64,000 bases of DNA, taken from Paraburkholderia dilworthii. Lineage in GTDB: Bacteria > Pseudomonadota > Gammaproteobacteria > Burkholderiales > Burkholderiaceae. Below the pieces are notes generated by a model. That model ran no database searches. It was given only the letters and a program-made list of their open reading frames with translations, and had not been told where the DNA came from. The first letter of the stretch is position 1. Each line of letters starts with the position of its first letter. This document shows, in pieces, positions 32,821 to 41,540 of the stretch. Both the position numbers and the translations under genes were made by a program. The stretch is taken from assembly GCF_000472525.1 (NCBI RefSeq), contig NZ_AWZT01000001.1:305962-369961 (forward strand), in the 5' to 3' direction.

Positions 32821-34653
32821 TTAGACGTAATCCTTGTACTTGTCGAGCATGCGTACTGGCTTCGCAAGCGCGTCGCGACGGAACGGGTCACCCAATTCAC
32901 GCGTGCACATTATCTCGATGATGGTCGTCTTGCCCTCGTTCATCTGCATCTCGATCGCGCGCTTGAGCGCGGGGCCGACATCTTCCAGCCGATCCACCAC
33001 GATGCCCTCGGCACCCATCGCGCGGCCAATTTCCGCAAAGCTCTGGTTGTCGAGCTCGCCGGCGACGAAGCGGCGGTTGTAGAAGTCGACCTGGTTCTTC
33101 TTCTCGGCGCCCCACTGGCGGTTATGGAACACCACCGCGGTTACCGGAATATTGTGACGTACGCAGGTCATGGTTTCCATCAGGCTCATGCCCCAGGCAC
33201 CGTCGCCGGCATACGAGACGGCCGGGCGGTGCGGCGCTGCGACCTTCGCACCGATGATCGTCGGGAATGCGTAGCCGCAATTGCCCCAACTCATCGCGGC
33301 GAAGAAGCTGCGCGGTTTGTTGAAGCGCAGGTAGCTGTTGGCCACCGAGTTGATATTGCCGATGTCCGTCGAGACCATCACGTCTTCAGGCATGGCCTTT
33401 TCAAGCTCGCGCAGCACCTGGCGCGGATGCAGGTAGGTTCCACCGCCAGGGGTGCGCTCGTTCTTCTGCTCCTCGATCATGTCGAGACTGTAGGGGTCGC
33501 GTTCATGCGTCCACTCGTCGAGCTCTTTCTCCCAGGCAGCCTTCTCGGCGGCGATCTGGCTTGCGCGCTCGTCGAGCGTGGCGTCGCAAGCAAGCTTGCG
33601 TCCCGCGAGGCGCTCCGTCAGGGCGACAGCGGCGGCCTTGGCGTCGCCGCAGATGCCCACCGAAATCTTCTTCACCAGACCCAGCATCTTGTGGTCGGCG
33701 TCGATCTGGATGATCTTCGCGTTGGTCGGCCAGTAGTCCATGCCGTGTTGGGGCAACGTGCCGAAGGGTCCGAGCCGCGAGCCGAGCGCGATCACTACGT
33801 CGGCGCGTGACAGCAGCTTCATGGCGGCCTTGGAACCCTGATAGCCGAGCGGGCCGCACCACAGCCGGTGGTTGGCCGGGAACGAGTCGTTATGCAGGTA
33901 ACTGTTGACGACCGGTGCACCCAGACGCTCGGCCAACGCCTTGCACTCTTCGATCGCGTCGCCCATTACCACGCCGCCGCCGGAAATGATGACGGGGAAC
34001 TTCGCCTGCGCGAGCAGTTCGACGGCTTCGTTCAGACGCTGCTCGCCACCGGCGCCGCGATCGAGCCGCTGCGGTTGCGGGATTTCCGCCTTGATCTGAC
34101 CGTAGAAATAATCGCGCGGGATGTTGAGCTGCGTGGGGCCCATTTCCGCCAGGGCACGGTCGAAGCAACGGCCGGTAAATTCCGCCATACGCGCAGGGTG
34201 GGTGACGTGGCCCTGGTACTTGGTGAACTCCTGGAACATCGGCAGTTGCTTGGCTTCCTGGAAGCCGCCGAGGCCGATGCCCATCGTGCCCGCTTCCGGC
34301 GTGACGATCACGACAGGGCTGTGCGCCCAGTAAGCGGCTGCGATGGCGGTGACGCAATTGCTGATGCCCGGGCCGTTCTGACCGATCACCACGCCGTGAC
34401 GCCCTGAGACTCGGGCATAGCCGTCGGCCATGTGGCCAGCGCCTTGTTCATGCACGACGGGAATCAGGCGAATGCCGGCGGGCGCAAAGATGTCCATCGC
34501 GTCCATGAACGCGGAGCCCATGATGCCGAACATGTCGGTCACGCCATTGGCCGCGAGGGTTTCGACGAACGCCTCGGACGGCGTCATTGCTTGAGGGCCG
34601 CTGGCCTGGGTGGCGGTGGTGGCCTCGCGGATAGTGGGGTTGTGCTCGCTCAT
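32821..34653 (-). CDS. xsc: Sulfoacetaldehyde acetyltransferase
   Basis: This 610-residue ThDP enzyme converts sulfoacetaldehyde and phosphate to acetyl phosphate and sulfite, the central step of C2-sulfonate breakdown. Xsc-specific strings are ANGVTDMFGIMGSAFMDAMD, then E69 of VVHEQGAGHMADGYAR (ThDP activation). A C-terminal ThDP/Mg motif AGDGAWGMSLMETMTCVRHN (about residue 480) ends with Asn. The N-terminus is some 20 residues longer than the commonly seen MTxxEAFVE start; an internal ATG at residue 23 gives the short form. Downstream pta and tauE handle both products. It has its own promoter and upstream operator-like box. Confidence 0.93.
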   Translation of the reverse strand: MSEHNPTIREATTATQASGPQAMTPSEAFVETLAANGVTDMFGIMGSAFMDAMDIFAPAGIRLIPVVHEQGAGHMADGYARVSGRHGVVIGQNGPGISNCVTAIAAAYWAHSPVVIVTPEAGTMGIGLGGFQEAKQLPMFQEFTKYQGHVTHPARMAEFTGRCFDRALAEMGPTQLNIPRDYFYGQIKAEIPQPQRLDRGAGGEQRLNEAVELLAQAKFPVIISGGGVVMGDAIEECKALAERLGAPVVNSYLHNDSFPANHRLWCGPLGYQGSKAAMKLLSRADVVIALGSRLGPFGTLPQHGMDYWPTNAKIIQIDADHKMLGLVKKISVGICGDAKAAAVALTERLAGRKLACDATLDERASQIAAEKAAWEKELDEWTHERDPYSLDMIEEQKNERTPGGGTYLHPRQVLRELEKAMPEDVMVSTDIGNINSVANSYLRFNKPRSFFAAMSWGNCGYAFPTIIGAKVAAPHRPAVSYAGDGAWGMSLMETMTCVRHNIPVTAVVFHNRQWGAEKKNQVDFYNRRFVAGELDNQSFAEIGRAMGAEGIVVDRLEDVGPALKRAIEMQMNEGKTTIIEIMCTRELGDPFRRDALAKPVRMLDKYKDYV

Positions 34654-34716
34654 TAATGTGTCTCCGGCTCTTTGAGATTAAACGGAACAAAAAATACCAA
34701 AATCAGTGATGTTTAA

Positions 34717-34746
34717 AATGTAGGTCAGGCATGATCAAGCGGTCAA
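34717..34746 (-). promoter_or_regulatory. Sigma-70-type promoter of xsc-pta-tauE
   Basis: On the minus strand, TTGACC (34746-34741) and TACATT (34722-34717) are separated by 18 bases, predicting a start near 34710, about 57 bases before the xsc ATG. The -10 box is imperfect and the spacer one base long, as expected for an activator-dependent promoter. Confidence 0.55.
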
Positions 34747-34762
34747 CCTTTATTTACAATAA

Positions 34763-34784
34763 ACGATACGTTTTGTATCAAAAA
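34763..34784. promoter_or_regulatory. Operator-like palindrome upstream of xsc (shared with cobS-like gene)
   Basis: GATACGTTTTGTATC (34765-34779) is a perfect 5-bp inverted repeat with a 5-base centre. Its centre lies about 62 bases upstream of the predicted xsc start point, the usual place for a class I activator. The same box is found at 28000-28014 upstream of the MoxR/vWA operon. The binding protein is unknown; the MocR (TauR-like) or one of the IclR regulators nearby is plausible. Confidence 0.6.
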
Positions 34785-34823
34785 CTGAAGCCGCCAAGGT
34801 CGATTCGACGGGGTGGCGCGCAG

Positions 34824-36281
34824 TCAGTCCCACGGCAGCGAGTACGTTTTCACGTTGGTGAAGCTTCTGATCGCTTCCTGGACTCCTTCCTTGTAACCCA
34901 GCCCCGAATCCTTGATGCCGCCGAAGGGCGTGAGTTCGAGCCGGTAACCCGGCACCTCGCGCACATTGACGCTGCCCACGTGCAATTCGGAGACAAGGCG
35001 CGTGATGTAGTCGAGACGGTTCGTGCAGACCGACGAGGAGAGGCCGTAGTCGGTCGAATTGGCAATCCGGATTGCGTCGTCGATATCGCGGAAGCGGATG
35101 ATGGGCGAAACCGGACCGAACGTTTCATATCTGACGAGCGGCATGTCCGGCGTGACACGATCCACCACCGTCGGCGAATAAAGCGCGCCTCGGCGAACGT
35201 TGCCGGTCAGCAGTTGCGCGCCGCGGCTGAGCGCGTCGTTGACTTGCGCCTCGAAGAACCTGGCGGCGGCTTCGTCGATAACGGTGCCCATGTCGGTGTC
35301 CGGATCGGCGGGATCGCCATAGCGCACCGCGTGAGTCTTTTCCACCAGCAAGTCGACGAAGCGGTTCGCCACCGCCTCGTGAACCAGCATCCGCTTGATC
35401 GCCGTGCAACGCTGGCCGGAGTTCTTGTACGAGCCGGCAACGGCGAGCGTGCTGGCTTCTTCGAGGTCCGCGTCTTCCATGACGATGAGCGGATCGTTGC
35501 CGCCGAGCTCCAGCACCGCGCGGCGATAACCCATCCGCGCCGCGATATGCTTGCCGATGGCAACACCGCCGGTGAATGTGATCAGATCCACGTGCTCGTT
35601 GGTGATGAGCTCGTCGGCGATGTCTCGCGGATCGCCGGTCACCACCTGAAGCATTTGTGGCGGCAAACCGGCGCTGTAGAGAATGTCCGCGAGGAGGCAG
35701 GTCGACAGCGGCACCTTCTCGGACGGTTTGACGACGATCCGGTTATTCGTCGCAATGGCCGGCACAATCTTGTGTGCGACCTGGTTCATCGGATGATTGA
35801 ACGGCGTGATTGCGCAGATCACACCCAGCAGCGGATCGCGCTGCGTGTATACGCGGCGCTGTTTGCCGTGCGGCGTCAGATCGCAGGAAAAGATCTGACC
35901 GTCGTCCCTCAACGCCTCGTTGGCGCCGAAGGTCAGTACGTCGCTGACGCGGCCTGCTTCGTAGATGGAATCTTTTCTGCACAGGCCGGATTCCGCAGTG
36001 ATGAGGTCGGATATTTCGTTGGTCCGCTCGCGCACGATGTCTGCCGCGCGGCGCAGGATCTGCGAGCGCTCATAACGTGTTAATTGCGCACGGTACGCGT
36101 GCGCGTAGTCGAAAGCGCGGCGCACGTCGTCCACCGTAGCCCTCGGGACGCTGCCCACCAGGGCTCCTGTGTACGGGTTCAAGACTTCGATCACCTCGGC
36201 GCTCGTTACTCTCTCCCCACCGATGCGCATGGTTTCGTGCCGAACTGTCGAAGACGGCTCCGGCTTGACGATCGCGTTCAT
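34824..36281 (-). CDS. Aldehyde dehydrogenase, phospho/sulfonoacetaldehyde type (PhnY/SafD-like)
   Basis: This 485-residue NAD(P)-dependent ALDH has the catalytic Cys in NSGQRCTAIKRML and Glu in VLELGGNDPLIV. It resembles the phosphonoacetaldehyde dehydrogenase subfamily (RRVYTQRDPLLGVICAITPFNHP). Related SafD oxidises sulfoacetaldehyde to sulfoacetate in taurine degraders, and the position between tauABC and xsc favours a sulfonated substrate. No phosphonate genes are present. I use the ATG at 36281 (AGGGG ribosome site). It could provide an overflow route or allow sulfoacetate excretion. Confidence 0.78.
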   Translation of the reverse strand: MNAIVKPEPSSTVRHETMRIGGERVTSAEVIEVLNPYTGALVGSVPRATVDDVRRAFDYAHAYRAQLTRYERSQILRRAADIVRERTNEISDLITAESGLCRKDSIYEAGRVSDVLTFGANEALRDDGQIFSCDLTPHGKQRRVYTQRDPLLGVICAITPFNHPMNQVAHKIVPAIATNNRIVVKPSEKVPLSTCLLADILYSAGLPPQMLQVVTGDPRDIADELITNEHVDLITFTGGVAIGKHIAARMGYRRAVLELGGNDPLIVMEDADLEEASTLAVAGSYKNSGQRCTAIKRMLVHEAVANRFVDLLVEKTHAVRYGDPADPDTDMGTVIDEAAARFFEAQVNDALSRGAQLLTGNVRRGALYSPTVVDRVTPDMPLVRYETFGPVSPIIRFRDIDDAIRIANSTDYGLSSSVCTNRLDYITRLVSELHVGSVNVREVPGYRLELTPFGGIKDSGLGYKEGVQEAIRSFTNVKTYSLPWD

Positions 36282-36515
36282 GCGCACCCCTGATTGGATT
36301 GACGAGCGTAGTAGGTGAAAACGCACCGGTAAGCTTGCAGGTCATGCAAAGTGCGCGAACTGCGCAAGCTGCGCGAGTTGCGGCTTACCGGCCGGTCACC
36401 GAAATGTCCTACGGTTAAGTTCGATATTGCCGAAGAGGGCGGCAGAGGAGTAGAGCCAGCTTGGAGGAGTCGCTGAGGCCAGCGTTGCGCCGGCGAAGAG
36501 CCCGAAGGGCACGCA

Positions 36516-36851
36516 TCAGTTGAAGATGACGGCGCCTTCCAGTGTGAGGCATCGGCACAGCGATTCGAACTGCGGTGAACTGTGCGGCGAGGATCGGTCG
36601 ACCCCGATGGCGTGACCGATTTCCTCGGAAGCGTAGGTGAGCAGGGTGTGCGCAATGCCACTGCGCCGGTATGCCGGCTCTACAAACAAAGTGGCGAGCG
36701 ATGCATAGCCGTCAGCCCCGCTGGCGTCAATCTCTATACGTAGCTCGCCAACAGGCTCGCCCTGGTGATAGGCAATAGCACGCGTGCAATCGGCGTCAAG
36801 CTCGATTTGAATGACCCGATTGCAACGGTCCTTAAAGACGACCACGCGCAT
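36516..36851 (-). CDS. GNAT-family N-acetyltransferase (small)
   Basis: This 111-residue protein carries the acetyl-CoA loop of GNAT enzymes (LFVEPAYRRSGIAHTLL, R/QxxGxA at about residues 61-66) after a beta4 strand LATLF, and a later amphipathic helix. It is close to the minimal GNAT size. It lies 50 bases downstream of tauC and 234 bases upstream of the aldehyde dehydrogenase gene. Acetylation of taurine or an intermediate is possible, but the substrate is unknown. Confidence 0.72.
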   Translation of the reverse strand: MRVVVFKDRCNRVIQIELDADCTRAIAYHQGEPVGELRIEIDASGADGYASLATLFVEPAYRRSGIAHTLLTYASEEIGHAIGVDRSSPHSSPQFESLCRCLTLEGAVIFN

Positions 36852-36901
36852 GACAATTTCCTCGACTGGCCTTCACTGGAGGAGCCGGGAATCGGTTTTC
36901 C

Positions 36902-37822
36902 TCACACCTTGCCTTTCCATGGGACCAGCACGCGTTCAACATAACGCATCAGCAGATCGAAACAGAGCGCAAAAAAGCCGATCACGATGATTCCCATGAT
37001 CACCACATCGCTCGCCAGAAACTCCGCCGCGTTAAGCACCATGAAGCCCAGTCCGCTGGTCGATGCGACCATCTCCGCGGCGACCAGGGTCGTCCAGCCG
37101 ACGCCGATGCCGATGCGCATGCCAGTAAATATTTCGGGCAGCGCGGACTTCAGGATCACGTGGAGGACCACCTGGGTACGCGAGGCGCCCATCGAATAGG
37201 CGGCATGGATCTGCTCGATGGATACCGAGCGCACGCCAGCGCGCGCCGCTATCGCAAGAGGCGCGAAAATGGCGAGGTAAATCAGAAGGACCTTGGAGAA
37301 TTCGCCAATGCCGAACCAGATGATGATGAGCGGCAGATAGGCGAGCGGCGGCAGCGGGCGGTAGAACTCGATCGGTGGATCGAATGCGCCGCGCGCGAAA
37401 CGCGATACGCCCATCATCACGCCGACAGGGATGGCGGTCAGACAGGCCAGCGCGAAAGCGCCGAACACGCGCAACAGGCTGATACCGGTGTGCTGCGCAA
37501 GTGTCGAATTGGCAAAGCCCTCGGTGGCGACATAGACGAACTTGGCGTAAACGGCCTGCGGGGACGGCAAAAACAGGGGCTTGATCCAGTGCAGGTTGGT
37601 CGCCGCGAACCAGAGCGCGATGAAAGCAGCGACGGTGATCAGGCTCGTCGCGACACTGCTTCCTTGCCCCGGCACACCGAATGTGTCGCCGGGCTTAGCG
37701 GGCTTCTTCGCGAGAACACGAGGGCCCCGGCCGGGTTTGCGCGGAGGGCGAACGGCTGCGTCCGCTTCCCGGGGAGCCGCATTGCCGTGCATCACGGCGT
37801 GAGCAGATTTTGAGCTAAACAT
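36902..37822 (-). CDS. tauC: Taurine/sulfonate ABC transporter permease
   Basis: This is a 306-residue permease of the SsuC/TauC family with six helices. The EAA-type loop reads [32 protein letters not shown], followed by [17 protein letters not shown] 55-residue basic/proline N-terminal extension ([18 protein letters not shown]) precedes the first helix. I start at the ATG at 37822, which overlaps tauB by 8 bases and has GAGGTG directly upstream. It forms the membrane channel for taurine uptake with TauA and TauB. Confidence 0.85.
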   Translation of the reverse strand: MFSSKSAHAVMHGNAAPREADAAVRPPRKPGRGPRVLAKKPAKPGDTFGVPGQGSSVATSLITVAAFIALWFAATNLHWIKPLFLPSPQAVYAKFVYVATEGFANSTLAQHTGISLLRVFGAFALACLTAIPVGVMMGVSRFARGAFDPPIEFYRPLPPLAYLPLIIIWFGIGEFSKVLLIYLAIFAPLAIAARAGVRSVSIEQIHAAYSMGASRTQVVLHVILKSALPEIFTGMRIGIGVGWTTLVAAEMVASTSGLGFMVLNAAEFLASDVVIMGIIVIGFFALCFDLLMRYVERVLVPWKGKV

Positions 37823-38630
37823 GCGCCACCTCGGCTTGGGCGCCGTGCATCTTCTCGTCGCCGTAAATGATGTTGAGAACACGCTCTCGCATTTCGATGA
37901 AATCCGGACTCGATTTGATAGCGCGTGCGTCACGTGTTTCGAGAAAGCGCCGGTTAAAGTCAAGTTCATAGGTATGCGTGATACGGCCTGGCCGCGGCGA
38001 CATCACGATCAGATGGCTCGCAAGAAATAGCGCTTCTTCGACGCTGTGGGTGATGAAGAAGAACATCTTGTTGGTCTTCTTCCAGACGTCGAGCAGGAGT
38101 TCCTGGATAGTCTCTCGCGTGAGCGCGTCGAGCGCAGCCATTGGTTCGTCCATTAGCAGCATCGCGGGATCGCAGGTCAGTGCGCGGGCGATCCCGACGC
38201 GCTGCTGCATGCCGCCGGAGAGCTGATAGATCATGTGCTTGTGGAAGTCCTGCAAGCCGACCAGCGCCAGATTGCGGACTGCGATCTCGCGCCGCTGCGC
38301 TCTCGGCACGCCCTGAAGCTTGAGACCGAACTCGGCGTTATCAATGACATTGAGCCACGGCAACAGCGCGTGCTTCTGAAACACCACGCCGCGGTCGGCG
38401 CCCGGGCCGGCGATCGTTTCTCCACCGAGCAGCAGTTCACCCTCAGTCGGCGCGATGAAGCCGGCCATCAGCGAAAGCAATGTGGTCTTGCCGCATCCCG
38501 ACGCGCCCAATGCGACTACGAAGTCGCCCGTGCGAATCGTCAGGTTGATGTTGTCAAGTGCCTGCACGGTCTGACCGGGACGCCGTCCCGGAAAGACCAC
38601 GCTCACGTTTCTGACTGTCATGTTTTCCAT
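37815..38630 (-). CDS. tauB: Taurine/sulfonate ABC transporter ATPase
   Basis: This 271-residue ATP-binding subunit has Walker [10 protein letters not shown] (42-50), the Q-loop in [14 protein letters not shown], signature [15 protein letters not shown], Walker [13 protein letters not shown] and the H-loop in [14 protein letters not shown]. The block [16 protein letters not shown] is typical of TauB. It energises uptake through TauC. It follows tauA by 32 bases. Confidence 0.88.
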   Translation of the reverse strand: MENMTVRNVSVVFPGRRPGQTVQALDNINLTIRTGDFVVALGASGCGKTTLLSLMAGFIAPTEGELLLGGETIAGPGADRGVVFQKHALLPWLNVIDNAEFGLKLQGVPRAQRREIAVRNLALVGLQDFHKHMIYQLSGGMQQRVGIARALTCDPAMLLMDEPMAALDALTRETIQELLLDVWKKTNKMFFFITHSVEEALFLASHLIVMSPRPGRITHTYELDFNRRFLETRDARAIKSSPDFIEMRERVLNIIYGDEKMHGAQAEVAHV

Positions 38631-38662
38631 GTTGCCTCCAGGTCCGGCGGATTTCGATCAGT

Positions 38663-39718
38663 TCATTTGAGCTTCGCTGCGGCCTCGGCATAAGCCGGCG
38701 TCACGAATTTCGAGTAGTCCGGCAGAACGGTGCTGATCTGTTTCTGGCTCTTGAGGAATTCCGACGTGTCCTTCAGCGCAAGAGCGGCGCGGCTTGTTGT
38801 GCCGCCGCCGAGCCATTGCTGGGACGCCTGCTCCTGGAGCGTCGGGAAGGCATAGAGCGACAGCGATCCAGGCACCTCCGCCGGTGAGCCGCCGATCATC
38901 TTCGCGATGGCCGCGGCTTGCGGCGACGTCGCGTTCCATTGCGAAGGATTGCGCCTATATTGCTCGTCGGCGTCGGCAATCGCCCGGACCAGTTTTGCCA
39001 TGAACTCCTTATGATCCTCGCCCCATTTGCGATCGACCACAATCCCGTCAAACGTGGGCTTGCCGAGCTTGGAGAGGTCGCCGGAAGTAATCAGCACCTT
39101 GCCGCTTTTCTTCAATTCCGAGAGCGCCGGATTCCACACGTAGGCAGCATCGATGTCGCCACGCTCCCAGGCCGCGACAATCTGGTTCGGCTGCATGTTG
39201 AGGATCTTTACGTCAGATGGATTGATGCCCCAGTGCTGTAGCGCGAACATGGTGTGATAGTGGGTCGTGGAAACGAACGGCACGCCGATGGTTTTGCCCT
39301 TCAGATCCGCGGGCTTCGTCACGCCGGAGCCGTTACGCACGACCATCGCTTCGGCCTGGTTGATGTTGTCCAGAATCCAGAAAAGCTGCAGATCGAGACC
39401 TTGACTGACGGCCGCAGCGAGCGGACTGGAGCCGATCACGCCAACCTTCACGTCACCGGATGCAAGCGCGGTGGCAACTTTTGCCCCAGACTCGAATTGC
39501 CGCCAGTTGATCTTGTAGCCAGTCGCTTTTTCGATCGATCCGTTCGCGATGCTGACCACCCAGGGATCGACGATCTGCTGGTAGGCGATTGTGATTTCCT
39601 TATCGTCAGCATAGGACGGCGCCGCCACGAGGCTCGCGGCCGCGGCCAGCACGAGAGACAGGACGCGCGCCGTCCATAGGAACGGCGAGCGGGATATCGA
39701 GTTTTTATGGTGTTTCAT
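38663..39718 (-). CDS. tauA: Taurine-binding periplasmic protein
   Basis: This 351-residue substrate-binding protein has a Sec signal (..VLSLVLAAAASLVAAPSYA, cleavage near residue 37) and the NMT1/SsuA-TauA fold. Characteristic strings are ITIAYQQIVDPWVVSIANG, FESGAKVATALASGDVKVGVIGSSPLAAA and QPNQIVAAWERGDIDAAYVWNPAL. It captures taurine or a related alkanesulfonate for TauBC. It is first in the minus-strand tau operon and divergent from the MocR regulator. Confidence 0.88.
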   Translation of the reverse strand: MKHHKNSISRSPFLWTARVLSLVLAAAASLVAAPSYADDKEITIAYQQIVDPWVVSIANGSIEKATGYKINWRQFESGAKVATALASGDVKVGVIGSSPLAAAVSQGLDLQLFWILDNINQAEAMVVRNGSGVTKPADLKGKTIGVPFVSTTHYHTMFALQHWGINPSDVKILNMQPNQIVAAWERGDIDAAYVWNPALSELKKSGKVLITSGDLSKLGKPTFDGIVVDRKWGEDHKEFMAKLVRAIADADEQYRRNPSQWNATSPQAAAIAKMIGGSPAEVPGSLSLYAFPTLQEQASQQWLGGGTTSRAALALKDTSEFLKSQKQISTVLPDYSKFVTPAYAEAAAKLK

Positions 39719-39754
39719 AATAGGTCTCTCACGTAGCTGGCTATGGAGCAGGAA

Positions 39755-39771
39755 GTCGTGTCGAGCACGAC
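39755..39771. promoter_or_regulatory. Inverted repeat in the tauA/MocR divergent region
   Basis: GTCGTG-TCGAG-CACGAC is a perfect 6-bp inverted repeat 37-53 bases upstream of the tauA start, with an overlapping second repeat AGCAC...GTGCT. It is a candidate binding site for the divergently encoded MocR regulator. The location is inside the probable tauA core promoter or leader. Confidence 0.4.
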
Positions 39772-39986
39772 CGGTGCTTGTCCCGATCGCGGCGAACGGG
39801 GTGATTCGAGTATCGTCAGTAAAAAATAGAGCAAGTTAGTGCCAGACGCCGCCGATCGTTGAGTCCACATTGCCGGTTCGCGGGCGCTCCTTGCGCCCTT
39901 GCCGAAACGCAACGCGCGCCGACAATAGTGGCCATGCGCACCCACGCCGCCGCAGCCGCGCGGTGCATCGCATTTCAGGAGGAAGC

Positions 39987-41513
39987 ATGTCTAGCCGTAC
40001 TTCGACGGCTCTTTGGACCCAGCGTTTTCAGCGTTCGGCCGACTCCAATATGAGCCTGCAAGGGCAGATTCGCCAGATGCTGGTCGCCGCGATTCTGGAT
40101 GGGCAACTGCCGCCGCAGACCGCGTTGCCGTCGAGCCGCGAGCTGGCCGATCAATTGAGCGTCGCTAGGAATACGGTCGTGCTGGCCTATCAGCAACTGG
40201 TGGAAGAGGGCTATCTGATATCGCGCGAGCGCAGCGGGCACTTCGTTAATCCGGCGATGCTCGAAGGGCGCCTTGGTACCTTCGCGGCACAGACGGTTGC
40301 CACGTGCCCGGCCAACGAGACCATCGCGCGGCCAGATTGGGCTCACCGGGTTCAGCGGCGGCCTTCTGACCAGCGCAATATCGTTAAGCCCGGCAACTGG
40401 CAAAGTTACGAGTACCCGTTTATCTACGGACAGTTCGACCAGTCGCTGTTCCCGACCAACGACTGGCGCGAGTGCTGCATGAAGGCGCTTTCGGTGATGG
40501 AGATCCGCAACTGGGCGCCCGATCTGATCGGACGCGATGACGACACGCTGATCCAGCAAATTCGCACGCGAGTGCTGCCGCGGCGCGGCGTCTTTGCAAT
40601 GCCGGATGAAATCGTGATCACAATCGGCTGCCAGCAGGCGCTCTATCTCGTCGCCGATCTGCTTGCCCGCGAGCACACCACCGTGGGATTCGAGAACCCC
40701 GGCTATCCCGATGCCCGCAACATCTTTGAAAACCGTAATGCGCTGCTGTTGCCGCTGCCGGTCGATGAAGGCGGGGTGCGTCCCGTCGAGGACGCCGACC
40801 TGTTTCGACAGTGCGATTATGTCTACGTGACGCCGAGCCACCAGTGTCCCACAACGGCCACCATGCCGATTCAACGCAGGCATGCGCTACTGGAACTTGC
40901 GCAGCAACATGACTTTGTGCTGATCGAGGATGACTACGAAAGCGAAAACAATTTCTCCGGTACTCCGCACCCGGCGTTAAAGAGCCTGGATACGGCGGAT
41001 CGGGTTATCTACATTGGCAGTCTGTCGAAGACCTTTGCGCCCGGCTTGCGCCTCGGGTATATCGTCGGGCCCCGCGAGCTGGTTACCGAGTTGCGCGCAT
41101 TACGGCGGCTGATGGTGCGTCACCCGGCGGCATACATCCAGCGCGCATTCGCTACCTTTCTCGCGCTTGGCCACCATGACGCGCTGCTGCGCAAGCTGGC
41201 GTACGCATATCGCGAACGCGCCCAGGTGCTGATGGCCGCCCTCGACGCTCATCTGCCCGAAGCCCGTCATTTTCCCGTTACCGGCGGCGCTTCGTGCTGG
41301 GTCGAGGGGCCGCCCTGGCTTGACGCAACGCGCCTCGCCGCCGACGCCGAGGCGCACGGCATCCTGATCGAGTTGGGCAGCGTATTCTTTATGAACGGAC
41401 GGGAGCAGAACAATTGCTTCCGCATGGGCTTTTCGGCGATCAGGCTCGACAAGATCGATGCGGGCGTGCGCCTCCTGGCCCAACTCGTGCGCGAGCAGCA
41501 GCCGAAGGGTTGA
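39987..41513 (+). CDS. tauR: MocR (GntR/aminotransferase) regulator, TauR-like
   Basis: This is a 508-residue chimeric regulator with an N-terminal GntR winged helix (about 20-90, LPSSRELADQLSVARNTVVLAYQQL) and a C-terminal fold-type I aminotransferase domain. The PLP lysine is K348 in GSLSKTFAPGLRLGY, and the cofactor Asp region is IEDDYESE (313-320). MocR proteins sense an amino compound as PLP adduct; TauR activates taurine genes in this way. A strong AGGAGGAAGC site precedes the ATG at 39987. The divergent tauABC operon is its likely target. Confidence 0.8.
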   Translation: MSSRTSTALWTQRFQRSADSNMSLQGQIRQMLVAAILDGQLPPQTALPSSRELADQLSVARNTVVLAYQQLVEEGYLISRERSGHFVNPAMLEGRLGTFAAQTVATCPANETIARPDWAHRVQRRPSDQRNIVKPGNWQSYEYPFIYGQFDQSLFPTNDWRECCMKALSVMEIRNWAPDLIGRDDDTLIQQIRTRVLPRRGVFAMPDEIVITIGCQQALYLVADLLAREHTTVGFENPGYPDARNIFENRNALLLPLPVDEGGVRPVEDADLFRQCDYVYVTPSHQCPTTATMPIQRRHALLELAQQHDFVLIEDDYESENNFSGTPHPALKSLDTADRVIYIGSLSKTFAPGLRLGYIVGPRELVTELRALRRLMVRHPAAYIQRAFATFLALGHHDALLRKLAYAYRERAQVLMAALDAHLPEARHFPVTGGASCWVEGPPWLDATRLAADAEAHGILIELGSVFFMNGREQNNCFRMGFSAIRLDKIDAGVRLLAQLVREQQPKG

Positions 41514-41540
41514 ATACGGCAGAGCCGCGACGGCCCTTCC

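Noticed and set aside
39831..39844. Sigma-54-like element upstream of tauA (minus strand TGGCACTAACTTGC)
   Set aside because: The invariant GG and GC are nine bases apart instead of ten. Sigma-54 promoters are very strict about this spacing.
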